The position numbers and the translations under genes were made by a program. 64,000 nucleotides of DNA from Pelodera strongyloides (taxonomy: Eukaryota > Nematoda > Chromadorea > Rhabditida > Rhabditidae): NCBI GenBank assembly GCA_036852015.1, contig JAANDG010000003.1, positions 1,260,001 to 1,324,000 of the forward strand, in the 5' to 3' direction. Below, piece by piece: positions 34,201 through 47,345 of this stretch. The stretch's first letter is position 1. Every line of letters starts with the position of its first letter. The notes under the pieces are model-generated. The model made no database searches. It was given only the letters and a program-made list of their open reading frames with translations, and was not told where the DNA came from.

Positions 34201-37200
34201 AATTTCGTTTTTTTATAGTTCTGACGATTGGCCGATTCACTGTGATAACATCATAATCCACTGCTCAAAGAAATATCCTAGGGATGTTTCTTACCACGTT
34301 TTGTGGGTGTTTCTCAGAGTAAAATACCATACGTAGCATCGAATAAATAACGTCACAATACTTGTGACGTTACTTATTCGAAAGAAACCATCCGCTTAGA
34401 AAATTATGCCAGCAACATGAGCAGCGCAAACGTGACAAATCAGAACACACCTCTTCAGCATCGTAAATCCTATAGTGCACAGCAATGTCACACTTCTCAC
34501 GGGTGCCGGTAGCCAGGGCCGCGAGGGTGAGCGGGACACCTATAACCAATAACCAAAGTCATACACACTAGTGCAGACCCTTTAAACATACCGCCTACTA
34601 AATTAGATAAGTATGAATACGTTACTAGCTGTGCGTATCATAGAGACTAAGACTCCCAACTCCGAACCGTACAAAAACAAACAAGCATGTTGCCACTCTA
34701 GCGCATACTTCGGAAGAAACATTGTAGACTGCCGCCGTTCAATTTTATTATTATAACACATTAATCAATTTACCTACTAGAACTAAACATTTTTTACCTT
34801 GAGGATAAGCGATCGTCACATCAAGAATGTGCTTGATCGGCGGTTTCGTATCTGAAAATCGAACATTAACCAATAAGCTACGGATATGATTATGCAATAC
34901 AACAATCAAGTGGCCCTGGATCTAGCTCCAGATTCCATACCACTAGATGCTCAAACCTTATCAAAACGCACATACAGTACCTTTGCGAACTGCACACGTG
35001 CAGTACAGACTAATAAATATCAAGAAACAATTCAAAAGAAAAACATGTTCCCCGTGTCTTATGATAGACCCAGTGTGTCACACTACACAATATAGTGTAC
35101 CCTTAGTACCCTAAGTGTTCTCAGTTTTCATCTGACGCATAACCAAGTGTGCGCTCTCGATCTTTGTAAACACTAGACTACAAAGTACACGGGCGCGAGT
35201 GTGAGTATGAGCAATGACAGATTGATATTAACAGTTGATGTGCAATCAGTATAATAGGTCTTCGTGCAAATGAGAGCAACGATCCTCCAAACTACACGCG
35301 TCGGGCAACGCCAGCACACGACATATATATGTGCAACAGGAATAAAAACAAACGTCTTTGGTCCTCGAAGCTCACCTATTGGGTTGGGTAGACCCTCACA
35401 CAACAGTCTTGTTAGCAAACTCTCCAATGGTTACGATTTTTGACATATTGTCATGAGTCAGATGTAATTGTTCCTTACCAGTTCATTGTCATTTGCCTGT
35501 TAATTTAGTAGAAGTATGTTGTATGTATGTTTCCCTAACGACCCTCGGATTCTCATTTCGAATGAAATGTATGTAGCTTTAACCAGTTCCCTCACAGAAA
35601 CCCTAAGTTTAGTCATATCTGGAAATGAACAACAACGAAAAAGCCTAGCTATCAAGAATTGTTTTCTTGTTTTACCGAATTTACCGTCCAAAAAACGAAA
35701 TCACTGGCTTTTTCTTGGTCAGCAAATTGATAACAAAAACGCGGTATTCCTTTTTTTGTGTTTATCTTTTTACTGGTGGAGGGGTAATAGATTTCGGTGA
35801 TTACCCACTTTTCGTTTTCCAACTAGTGAACGCCGAACGCCGAACACTGTTACAACGATTAACCTCACTGTTTCTCCAAAATCACCCCGCAAACAAGCAG
35901 CACAGCCCGTTGCTATGTGCATTGATCATGTAGGTGTAGAAAAGTGAAAGACTCCATTATAATTTAAGTCTTCAAAACGGCTGCAAGGTTCTTTTTGTCG
36001 GTCAAAAAATCTTGATTATACAAAAGAACCGATTGTTTTGTCTTGCCTCAGGCTAGATCCTTATCTTCCATTGTGAACTTCGTCACACCTAATTTCTTTT
36101 GTTGAGAATGCCAACAACCGTTCGGTTCGCTTTACTTAAGGTGGCAGTATGCCCGTAAAAAAAGGTACACCCGAGAAACAACTCACTCATATAGTATGAA
36201 TACCAAGAATACATTATTAGTTGACCCCCAGCATAACTCTATTTCAAAGAACTAAATACCTTTGTCTTGATGATTGTTACATTTATCACCTACGAGTAAC
36301 CTTATTCTAAGTCACTCGAAATAGTCGAAATTAACCAATTAAACGTATTTACTGACCAAAATTGGCCTACCATGTATGATTCCAACTACACATAACTTTA
36401 TATATTCCCTTTAAGCCTAGATTTCAGAGCTGCGTTGCATTTTTTTCTCTTTCCCACCACCCAAATATCCTCCATCTTAACTATCCAATTTCTCAGGCGT
36501 TCACGTCTCTACCTGCAGTCTTTTTTTGCAAACATTTCCTAGCTTCCTCCCTCTCTTTTGACCATCGATTATCGAGTACACACAAACAGCACACACAAAA
36601 AAAACGCGGGTCACAAAAATTGTTCAAAACGATGGAAAAGCGCACACTCATCCCCTAAACATGAATTCTTGAAAATAAAACATAAATGTTTTAGTTTTAC
36701 CGATAATTTGTTTGTAGCATCACATTTGTATTAAAAATGCCGATATAATATTAATTTCTTCTTATTATTGTGTTTGTGATCATCTAACGGCATCCCTCTG
36801 ATCGTTTAATTTCCCAGCATATAATGCAAAAAGCACGAAGAATATGTCTGTTACATTGGGGGAAACATGAAAAAAAATAATACTTTCTTTTGGCTCATTG
36901 CATATGGGTGCCGCTTTTTGTGCCTTGGAATAATCGTATAAACATCGATTTCCTTGAGAGTATTCATTTCTGTTAGTTTTTAGTTTTTAGAATACCTATT
37001 TCGCCCAAGTTCAAACCAAAAAAAATTGAACGGCAAGTGAAACTCGTGAAAAGGTCGTGACGCATTACACCGGCCTATTATAAGTCACGACAATTTCGCG
37101 CTGTTTATATAAACGTATAAAGCTGAGGCGTAGAAATTGTAACGGAAAGATTATATTAAGTACAACAATTAAAGTAAATTTGCCAATTTCTAAAGCGTCC

Positions 37201-40200
37201 AATTATTCAAAACAAAGATCTTGTCTCGCGCGTGTATACCTAATTTAGCACCTGACATCATATCTCATTATCTTATCTTTCAAATCAGCTGTGCGCATTT
37301 CTGTTATGCATGCGGCTCGATGATATTCCTGCGTGCCTTATCTGATAGTAAAAACAATCTATAACCTAACTCTGCAAATTAAAATTAAAACTTGTTCTGC
37401 CCTCACGAACCGTCCAAAAACTACAACTGAATTATTTTAATTAGAAACTGGTTTCAACTCTTATATAATAGACCAAGTTCTTTATAAGCTAGCGTGCGCT
37501 GTCACTAATAGTGTCACTCTATCAAGCACGTGTGCGCTTTCCGACGACATAGATGGTCAATTACTGTTGCTAATTGTTTGTTAAATGATTTGGATAATTG
37601 GCTCTGAGTCTCTCGTCATGCATTTCACGCATTGGTACTGATGTCGAGTTGAAAGTCAATACTTGATTTCCAGGATTAATTGATTATAGTCGCACACTCC
37701 ATCACACTATCTATTTTTAGACAATGACCGAGATATTCGGAATAAAGTTTGCCCCGCTGAGGATTCCACTCGAACGTCGCCTACAAACACTTGGTGCCCT
37801 TCACCACTTTTGTATGACACTCGTCACTCCAGTGATCGTACTTCTACTGCCAATTTATCTGGTAAGTTCTTTTCCGTGGAACCTCCGTCGTATTGAGGAA
37901 GAAAACCTCATAAAGAGATTGTAAAAGGTAAACTGTCAGCCGACATGTCGGAACCGGCGAGAAAATGAGATCTAACTATTATCATTATCACAACATTTAT
38001 CTAGATGTTCACGGTATACTGGCCGCTAGTATTATTGTACCTGGCATGGTTGTGGCACGATTGGGATAGTCCACGAAGGGGTGCGTACCCTTCAAACTGG
38101 TGGAGAAATCTGCGAGTGCACAAGTGGTTTGCCGACTATTTTCCTGTAACTCTGCACAAAACGGCCGAACTCAGCGATGAACAGGTAAATTACAGTGACA
38201 ACTCTGCACCATCCAGTAGTTTACACTGTAAACCACATTAGTAAGTTACACGCACATGAAACAACATATCGTATGAAGTACATGACGTGGCCTACTGTTT
38301 GTGCATTTTAGAACTATTTGGTGGGATCTCACCCACACGGTATTATCTCTATGGCTGCATTCGTCAACTTTGCCACCAACGGAACCGGCATCACGGAAAA
38401 GTTTCCCAAGAACATGTGAGTTGTCACAACATATAGTTGTTTAGTGACCACATCATCCTGAGCGCAAAGTTGTTGCGGAGCAAATATAGAATACATTCCT
38501 TTAGGTTCCGACTCTGCACTCTCGAAGGTCAGTTCTGGACGCCACTTCGCCGTGAATGGGGTCTCCTTCACGGAATGATCGGGTGCAGTCGAGCAAGTAT
38601 CACACACATTCTCACTGACAAACAAAAAGGACAGGTTGGATACCAATTTCCATATTCAATAGAAGGTCCTTATCAGCCATCAATAATTCCACTATTATCC
38701 CTCAAAACGCAAAACCAACCCTTTTTAGGCTGCTGTTCTTGTTGTCGGTGGAGCTGAAGAAGCATTGGATGCTCATCCCGGACATCACATTCTGACTCTC
38801 AACAACAGGTGAGGAGTGTGCACTATCCAAATAACGGAAGCCCGCTAATGAGCAACATCTGATATGTCATGGCGATACTGGAGTTGGAGAGGTGGAGAGA
38901 AGAGGTTGATCAACAATGTAATGTTTTAGGAAAGGATTTATTCGACTGGCGATGCAAACAGGCGCACATTTGGTGCCGTGCTACTCGTTTGGCGAGAACG
39001 ACATCTATAATCAAGCCGAGAATCCCAAGGTAATTTTTATTAAATTTCCTCAAATCATGAGTTTTTTGCGCTCTTCTACGCCACAATCTATATATCTTCA
39101 AGTAACATATTCCAGCAGTCCATTTTTGATATGTCTTTCATCGTATCTACGTTTAGGGCTCAACGACTCGACAGATTCAGACATTTTTGAAGAGAATGCT
39201 TGGATTCTCTCCTCCAATTTTCCACGGAAGAGGAGTATTCAACTACACCTTCGGACTTCTGCCACACAGGTAAGCCACATGTATAATTGTGGATTTGTTA
39301 GCAGTTCACATGAGCATTCACAACACAAGTTCCTCCCCACTGCCCAGTTTGTTGAACTTGATACTTCATTGATCAACCTTACAGACGGCCGATCAATACC
39401 GTAATGGGGGCGCCGATAAAGGTGGAGAAGATCGATCATCCGACCGCGGAGGAAGTTGACGCCCTGCATAAACTGTACATCGACAGTCTTGTGCAACTCT
39501 TTGAAGACAATAAGTGTCGTTTCGCATGCAGTGAGGGCACAAAGTTGATCATTCAATAATGAATTATATCTGCTCATCATTAATAATTGTATTGCATGTG
39601 AATTTTTGCCGGTACCTGCCATTTCGTTCGAATCACTCTCTTTGCTTATCTTAATGCTAAAATACGTTTTGTTGAAATAGCAGGTCTGCGAACCTAGGCT
39701 TGCTCATTCTCGCTTGGTACTTTAACTATCACATATTACCACGTCGCGCAACCCCCACTTCCTACAAAGAACTACCTCCGTAGCTCATTAATATGATGAT
39801 ATATCTATGTCTTACTCTTTTATGGGTGTACCCAGTTTATGAAGCACTGGTATTGTATTTTTGTACCTTCATGAATCACTAGTATTGTAGTGCTGCTTAT
39901 TTTCGTTTAAGATTTGGAACACTTTTTTGGAATATACGAGTAGTTAGCGAATACGGAATAGGAACACTTATTTTTTTCCAATGCAATACAATTACAATAT
40001 CGTTCTGATGCTAGATAGGAAGAAAACGAGTACTAGGCGCCATAGTTGATCTCGTTTTGTATCATTTTACACTGTAGTTCTAAAGTACACAGACTGCCCC
40101 CTAGGAACCTAAATAAATGATAATACGATTTACGTGCTTATCCGCTTAACGCCCATTTGTATACGGTTGAAATCCGCCACATCCTGATCAAACAATAGAA

Positions 40201-43200
40201 TAATATGAGAAAAAGAAGTACTTTTTTCTTGTGAATTTAAATAAAACACGTTACGTGTGAACTTCTTTTCCATTTAATTTACCTTTCACGCTGCTTTTAT
40301 ACAAATAGTTTAATATAAACCTGAACAGAAAATCTAACAGTACATCTCAATCTCAGTCTCTACATAAGCAGACTTTCAATGAAGAATAACTGTTGGAGGA
40401 AACTACTGAAGGTAAGTGACGCTCGAATGCTAATAGAGTATTTAACTGCTGTTTCGGAAGCACGAAACACCTCAAAAAATCATTCAGGGCGGCTTTAACT
40501 TTCCATATAGAAACTCATTGAGAAACTCGCTGCCCTGTTTCGGCCTCGCGAAACAGCAGTTAAATACTCTATAACAGTCCGTAAAACCCCACACCCCCCA
40601 ATTCACGCTGCCATCTGGCATCGTGGTGTGCTTCATTTCAAACACAATCACTTACCCATGTTATGTTCTCCACTGAAACGCTGCAAAACAACGAGTACTC
40701 TTAATCTTAACATTACTCACCTTTAACATATTTCTTCTCTCGAATCGCGCCTACAGTATCTTTGAGCAACTTCAATTTGCTATCGGAACGGGGTCGCTTC
40801 TCGGAATCTGAGTCCGAATCCTCACGCGGGCCAACCTAAAACTAGGAGGACACGTAACTGATTTGAGAAGGAGAATTTTCAAAGTTAAAAATATCCAAAT
40901 AATCCAAAACCTCGTGCAAAAGGTAAACTGCTTGATAAGAATGCCAAATGGGGGGGGGTAAATTGGGCTATTAAAACGCATTTCCATAACGCCGATAAAT
41001 GAGGGTAATAAAAAAAGTGATATCCACAAATAAAAAAACAAGTACCGCTTCAAGAATCGTCTTCAGCGCACCCATTCGAGGTAGCGTTGTGTATTCTGTA
41101 TGCGGGAATCCATTTGCCTTGGCATATCTAAATGATCCCGAAAAACCTTAATATCACCACAAATAAAAATAAAAACAATATTACAATAAACAAAAAATGG
41201 AACGTATAATATTACCACCAATAAAAAATTAAAATATATGCTATTACCTCGAATACAAAGTAAAAATGAAACATATAATATTACCATAAATACAAAATGA
41301 AAAAAAAATCTTATAGTGGGATAATACCGACCTCTGACTGCTTTCAATTCTCCTGAAATAGAATCCGCCCTCGGGGAAGAGGATGACCCAACGGCGATCA
41401 CTGAAATACTGCATTGCATTCTGCAATTAAAATGAAGCAACAATAAAACATAATTAAGAAGAAGGATGGCATAGGCATCTAGTTCAGGTAGGCCGAGAAC
41501 TCAAAGGCGTATTCACAAAAACAACCCTTCAATCACATTAAACCAAAACAAAATAGGACTAAAGGAGCAAGAGAGGAACTAAGTCATCTAGCCCACATGG
41601 AGTGAACTAAGTTTGCCTAACAATCCAACATATCACGAGTGAAGTTCATCTCAATAAGATCATTCAATTCAAACCCCATTTTTATTTTCGTCTAGGAACA
41701 AATTCAGGGTGGAAACTGGCAATAAGGGCTCTCTGCTGATGTAACCCAAACTATGTTAGCGGGTTAGCGCTATCGCGCTAACAAAGGAAATGTCGCCAAA
41801 AAAGAAGCCTACCGTTCCCAGAAGACGTTCTTCAAGTGGTCCTTCAGACGCAGCAATTCCTTGTCTCGTGTCGCTTTTCCTTGTTGGATGAAATAATCGC
41901 CTAGAAAGATAATTAGACTATTAAAAATCAACCTCCATATCGAACCCATGTACGTGTTGTTTACCCGCTACTTTTCTGATGTTGTACGATAAACGAATAA
42001 GAATAACCATACTTATAACCGGAAAAATGTCATCGGAGTTGGAGATCACGAAGAAAACCGAAAGAAAGGGAAAAGCCAACTATGAATAAAGAAAGAAACT
42101 GAAAATTGAAACACACCATGATTATTTCCGATAATTCCAAATGGCGTCCACCGGAACATTACGTCCATAAGCCAGACAGTCTAAAAAAAATAAACCCTCC
42201 ACATTCGTCAATACACATTGTTAGGAAAAAACCAACAAGAGCATGGCATACGTCATCTACTTCGCGGCATATTTTCTTCAGAAAAAAAGGTTCATTCCAT
42301 TCGTACGGACTTTAGCATACAGCTAATTCATCTGTATTTCACAAATTTCACTCCTTTTTACTTCTTATTAGAACAAGTTTCGCATTACTGTTTATTGTTA
42401 TTACACACAGATTAGCAATAGCGGACTACACAGCTCATATATCTATCATATTTGCTACGACGGGCTAAACACCTGTAAAAATCGTACTTACATTTCTCGC
42501 TGCTATATAACTTCTCACCGCTAAGCATAACTAATGGAAGGAGCTAATCTTAGTTTATCTAATGCAAGTGAAAGAAGTGCCAACCTTTCTGCTCGCCACT
42601 CCCTTACTTTGTAGGCAAGACATCAACGTGGGCACATCGGCTGTGCTCTGATGGTTGCACATTAAAATCACCCGTTCATTCTTATACGGGGTCAAGTCAT
42701 CGCCAAATTCGTACACTGAAAAAAAAAATCGTTTGTGTAAGCATGATCGCATGATGTTTCACCACACAGATATGTAGTTCAAGTGAAGCCAAGCATCACT
42801 CAACGACTGCACCAAGCACTACAAATTGTTGCGCGGGGTGTGAATGGAAAAAGGCTAAAAACTACAGTACGCGTCCTCAATTGTTGTCTTTAAGTTCAAT
42901 ACATGACTTACAACATAAGGTTCTTATGGTAATTAGTATTTAAAGGAGGAGGCTCACGATATTTGAGCACTCAATTTGAAACGAGCACAAAGAAAACCAA
43001 CCGTCGTATCCTGCAGTATATCCCCAATATCCAATGAATGCCTGCAACCAACGGTAGAGCTTGCCCTCCCAAAACCAGTAAAGGCGAGGCCTGAATTGTA
43101 GTTCGAGTTCACTTTCAATTATGTGTTTAAACTCATGTCATACTTACAAGTTACACACAATTCCTAATACCGAAGTAGTAAAAAATTACCCAAATCGACG

Positions 43201-44120
43201 AAAATTTTTTATTTAATAATGCAATTGATAAAAACTGGATAAGAACAATGAACACTAAGTTAAATCGGCTCAGCGACAGTATAAAAAAGTCCAACAATCA
43301 TAGTGTGCAGCGAAAACGTACGCAAGATAAAACGGCAGAAGTATAAGCAATTAGGGCTAGGGCGAGAGCTACTCGCTCATTCAGTACGTCGAACTAGAAC
43401 GCATCACAGAGGAACTTACATATCCGAAAATAGTGACTTGCTCCACGAGTTTAAATAACTCACCAGACAGTCTTCGCCCACATAACGGGGATCATGAAGC
43501 CAAAATAGGCGAGGAAGAACACAGTCACGTTGGAAATGCATATCAATGTTCTGAAATAATAAATAACATAGTATTACTGTTTCTTTATTTGGCCATACGA
43601 CGTACATTGCTTCCGCTTCAGCATATCATTTGAGGCACACATGTTATTATTTAAAAAATAATATAAAACCTAGCTAGCTATCAAGCCGTCAAGCGTAAAT
43701 CATCGCAGCACGTTACAGAAAGAATTTACCCAGACATACGCACACACTCATTGCATACTCGCTCACACCACCCCAACAACCTTATTACATAGTACGTTAA
43801 TAGTTATATCGTCATGATGTCACGAAGTCTATTATAACACTAACATATCACAAAAGCCGTATTGCATATGGGCTGTCTGTCAAGCGTATACTACCCGAAC
43901 CCGACAACTGTACAGTAGCGAGTTAGTGCCACAAACACAAACCACACGAAACAAATCAAACAACAAAATAATAAAAAGAACATTCAACATACCTTAATGG
44001 TATTCTTATCAACCACCATATCTTCTGCATCGTATTCATTTGTGAGAATCGCGACCTGGTTCCAGGAAGATTGCTTATCCGACGATTCGCCATAAACGGC
44101 GGAGGGCCGCTCGGATCCAT
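31209..44120 (-). CDS. LPGAT1: LPGAT1-like lysophospholipid acyltransferase
   Basis: A membrane acyltransferase of the PlsC/AGPAT superfamily; LPGAT1 acylates lysophosphatidylglycerol and related lysolipids in the ER. Fourteen exons on the complement: 43993-44120, 43464-43550, 43002-43090, 42585-42715, 42117-42180, 41827-41900, 41332-41420, 41046-41127, 40721-40835, 34798-34851, 34451-34539, 33805-33877, 31729-31850, 31209-31262; 416 residues. Seen: a hydrophobic segment (44-71), motif I NHQSTAD (122-128), [14 protein letters not shown] (206-210; Gly replaces the usual Thr, as in LPGAT1), PRMGALK, DVTIAYP and a C-terminal hydrophobic hairpin. The donor of exon 6 is weak (AAC|GTCTTC); a nearby GTAGGC would break the frame. 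An acceptor lies 4 bases before the ATG. Intron 9 (5.87 kb) contains a complete gene on the other strand. Confidence 0.93.
32905..33090. mobile_element. MITE related to family B, in LPGAT1 intron 12
   Basis: About 185 bp with imperfect terminal repeats: TTTAACGCGAAATACCGGCC on the left, and a right end that reads TTTAAAGCGACATACCATCC on the other strand. GGTTTTTGAAACGCAT and its inverse lie just inside. A close relative is at 59636-59823. Confidence 0.75.
34340..34380. repeat. 19-bp-arm palindrome with two TGACGT cores, LPGAT1 intron 11
   Basis: The arms 34340-34358 and 34362-34380 match at 18 of 19 positions around a TAC loop. Each arm holds ACGTCAC/GTGACGT. Confidence 0.9.
34852..37720. 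other. Part of LPGAT1 intron 9 upstream of the nested gene
   Basis: About 2.9 kb of AT-rich sequence. No further exon, RNA gene or clear repeat was recognised. It should contain the promoter of the nested plus-strand gene. Confidence 0.4.
37724..39559 (+). CDS. DGAT2/MOGAT-family acyl-CoA:acylglycerol acyltransferase, nested gene
   Basis: It acylates mono- or diacylglycerol in triacylglycerol synthesis at the ER or lipid-droplet membrane. Exons 37724-37861, 38005-38184, 38312-38415, 38505-38634, 38729-38808, 38930-39029, 39157-39269, 39385-39559 join in phase to 339 residues, the usual length. Seen: an N-terminal hydrophobic stretch (~30-80), FAPL and RRLQTL, the [10 protein letters not shown] block, HPHG (113-116), [14 protein letters not shown], the [23 protein letters not shown] signature (from 211), and [19 protein letters not shown]. 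The start resembles MOGAT2 (EFAPLFMPWERRLQTL), but which acceptor it prefers cannot be told from sequence. A CTATTTTTAG acceptor lies 3 bases before the ATG. It lies entirely inside intron 9 of the opposite-strand LPGAT1-like gene. Confidence 0.95.
39560..40433. other. 3' flank of the nested gene
   Basis: An AATAAA at about 40111 is a candidate poly(A) signal. No other feature was recognised. Confidence 0.4.
40434..40571. mobile_element. MITE with 3-bp TAA duplication
   Basis: 138 bp with 23-bp terminal inverted repeats beginning TAGAGTATTTAACTGCTG, flanked by TAA on both sides. The TWA-type 3-bp duplication is that of PIF/Harbinger elements. It lies in LPGAT1 intron 9, close to exon 9. Confidence 0.8.
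41690..41795. repeat. Family D repeat, copy 2
   Basis: AACCCAAACTATGTTAGC and TTAGCGCTATCGCGCTAAC form the reverse complement of 14161-14195, with a short internal duplication (ATGTTAGCGGGTTAGCGC). It ends only about 30 bases from LPGAT1 exon 6. Confidence 0.6.
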
Positions 44121-46930
44121 ACTTCTGAAAGAAAAAGCATGATATGCAAAATACAAATACATTTATAGTCACAATCAAAAGATACCTATATTATTATAAG
44201 ACTATAAAATAAGTACATAGCGTGCATAAATCTACTGTACAGTGTACAATATACAGTACAACGCGTATTCCCATGCAGATTTAGATACTCTTTCCATTTG
44301 TGAATAGCGAATTACAACAAGCCAAGGAGATGTATGGCGCATACATTGCAAGAGAATTATGACTCATGAAAGCAAAACAAAAAGCAATGAGAAGGAAACA
44401 TAGCCGGAAACACAAGTTTCCCGTGCAATGATAATTCGATTACAAATAAAGAATAAAGGGAAAACACGGAAACACAAAAAAATTATAAGGGCTAGCTGCA
44501 GCTTGAAGGTAGGGAACATGGAACATGACAAAGGAAATGCAAAACTGCAAAATGAAATAATACAGTGCTTAAAGATGTTACATAGACAACTTCAAGTTGT
44601 ATACTTACACAACATAAATACGCAGTCCACCGTCCACCAGTCCACCCAAGTATCGAAACTATCAAAAATAAATGAATAAGCATATGATTACGATAATATT
44701 ATTTGATATGTATTATGTATTGTATATCAGTGACGTACGGCAACATCACACATACTGTAACTGTACAGCCATGACTGATATTAAATATCTACTATGCAGC
44801 CAAACAGCCAATACTGAACCATATGTATGAATGGTCAAACCAAGCCGCAAAACATGGATACATAGAATTATCGAGTACAGTATTAGCGGACAACGAATCG
44901 ACTAGACTAAACGGCAACATCATCAACGCAAAAAGGATAACAGATACGGTACTTGTGGATTACAATCATTAATCAACAAGCAACATGATCACCCCCGCCC
45001 GCTCCACAACTAAAAAGAGGGCTAGAGAGCTAAAAGCAATGCTAATGAATTAATGAATAGCAGTTCCTTGCTTCGGCTTCATATAATATAATAAAGTGTT
45101 AGTTGAAAGTTCGCAACACACAACCCCAACACGCAAATGATAAATTGTTCAAAAGTGTAGTTGTCTCTGAGTCTCTGAGTCTCTGACGAACTTAACTCGT
45201 CATTAAATTACGCAATTTAAAAAAAACATTAGTGTCGCAAGAGTATGAATGAGCGTAGCACAGCACAGTAGAAAATTATAAATTAGGAAATAATGAAACT
45301 AAGAAAACAACAACGCCTCGTACAAACCCTACCTTACACCTACAGGGAACCGAAATGTACGTAAACTCAGCAGAATAAGTAACTATTTATTAGAACAGTC
45401 ATGCCATTTCTCTGTATTGGGCAAAACATGCAACCACATACCGCAGCGCACAGAGGAAAACGAAAAGGATGGACGGGCCAACATCACCCCATTGCAAGGC
45501 GGCCAAAATATCTAGCGTTTTGTTTGTGTCTGTGACAATTAAACTAAAGAGTAAAAGAATATATACAGTAGCTTCGCACAGTATCCTGATAATGCTTTAC
45601 ACAGTAAACAAAACAAGGATACTATACTAAAATTCAGCGTCAGCACTCAAGGCAATAAATACTAGAAATACAGCCGCGTGACGAAAGTTCTTGCATCAGC
45701 AAAATGAGCAAAAGAAGGCAGCCGGCTAATATACGATCATGTGCCTAACTAACTGTTATCAGACATCAGGGGAAAACATGAAAACAATAAGTTCGTTCGT
45801 TCGTTCTGAAAACTGAAGACATTTCAGTCCAGCAATATGTGATGGATCAGGAATTTGGTCTATGTTCGCTTGCACTTTGACATTTAGCTTGTTCAAACGG
45901 AGCAGGGAAATAATTATATTGGGATCGACTGAACGACGGCACATAACTGGGGTATAGGTGGCTAAATATATAGAACTAATTACATCGTTATCCGTTATCG
46001 TAACATGTTGATATCTTACATTAAAAATCAAGGAATCCTACTATACTACACATAAGCAGTGGCCGGGGTGGTAACTGTCACTAATGGTAAGGAAATAAAC
46101 TTGCATAATCGTAAACAGTAGACTTTCACAACAAATTACAATGCAAGATTTTTTGCAACAAAACCTAAAGAATAAAAAAACCACGTCACTTTCAAAGTAC
46201 CGGAAACTAAGATAGTCATGCTGCTAATAATATCATGTTGCGAAAAATAGCGGGGGAAGGAAAAGCATGCTGCAAAGGGCACAGTGCTGGCAAAGCTAAG
46301 ACTGACGCGCCTCTCTCTCTCACACATACACGTATATTCCCTCGCCCAAAGAACGCTAGGATCTCTACACTATATGCAATCTATCGGCCCTCTCACTGCC
46401 TAGTGGCTCCGAGAGCTAGAGCACACGTGTACATCCTACAGGTTCTTGTTAAGAATTGAATCTATAGATTAACTTTCAGGATGACTTATTTTTGAAGGGA
46501 GAAGTCGAGAAGTTAACCTGCTCGCACAGCAAAGCCGTACAGAAACACATATTGCACACAACAATAAAACTTCCAGGAAGGGGGAAGGCCTTGGCGAAAA
46601 CATTTACTTCTTTTCCCTTTAAAAACCAGCGTTTGCTCAGCTAAATATAAGATACACTTACATTTGCATTAACAGAGTAACTATATTTGCTCAAGGGCCG
46701 CTTTGACTTTACATTTACATTAACAGAGTAACTAGATTTGCTCAAGTGCTGTTTTATTTATGCAACAGCGGAACAGCGCATCTTATATTTATTTGACCGA
46801 AAGGGAAATCTGTTAACAGATGAAAACACAAGGTTAAATGAGGAGTTCGAGCAGTATTTAACGTCCTGCACAAACAAGAACACACGGTTGGAAAGGCTAC
46901 AATGTTAAAATTGAAATTGTTCGTACGCGT
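44121..46930 (-). other. Upstream of LPGAT1; possible extra 5' exons
   Basis: Two minus-strand stretches could extend LPGAT1 at its N-terminus. At about 45452-45545 a frame reads TDTNKTLDILAALQWGDVGP then a hydrophobic SILFVFLCAL before a GTATGT donor. At about 44608-44660 FDTWVDWWTVDCVFM lies between a TTGATAG acceptor and a GTGTAAGT donor. Their phases are compatible with each other and with the A-AGT-ATG start of the annotated exon 1. Alternatively they belong to another gene or are chance. A minus ORF at 45759-46031 has no recognised homology. A CTCTGAGT repeat lies at 45168-45187. Confidence 0.35.
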
Positions 46931-46934
46931 TCGT

Positions 46935-47345
46935 TATCTCAGTTGGAAATGTGAATAAATGTGAATACCACTTTATTCAGACATACAATCATCACACATA
47001 GACTTAAGCATGTAGAATCCAGGGTCCCGTTTGCTCTCGAAGTCGGGGATCTTCATTTTTAGCTCCAAATCCAAGGCGGTGTCTCTTAGCCGATGTGTCC
47101 CATAGGGTGAAGTAGACGGTAGGACGGCAAATAAGATAATACAGAGCGAAAGGTCCGTCCTAAGGCTAGGCAAGGGGAGCGCCTAACTTTATTCCCGACG
47201 CCGTGTCATGTTTGTAAGATGGTAGCACTGGACGGGATTCGAACCCGGTCGTATGGGTGAGAGACGAGAACTTTGCCAATGTATTGTTCAGCGCGTTCAT
47301 TAAACACACCAGCGAGTGTAAGTTTACAGCTCCAGTTTAGAGAGT
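46935..47345 (-). mobile_element. SINE-like element with a tRNA-derived head
   Basis: On the minus strand, 47225-47330 resembles the 3' half of a tRNA: an anticodon-arm-like stretch, a T arm with GGGTTCGAATCCCG (B box) and a GTGCTACCA end. A ~250-bp body follows and ends CTGAATAAAGTGGTATTCAC, then ATTTATTCACATTT. That tail resembles the nearby LINE 3' end. The 58-codon ORF in the body is not convincing as a gene. Confidence 0.5.

Noticed and set aside
33523..34218. Plus-strand ORFs of 88 and 128 codons
   Set aside because: They lie in introns of and antisense to LPGAT1 and overlap its exon 12; no coding features.
45759..46031. 91-codon minus-strand ORF
   Set aside because: No recognisable domain or homology and no splice context linking it to LPGAT1; left as unassigned.
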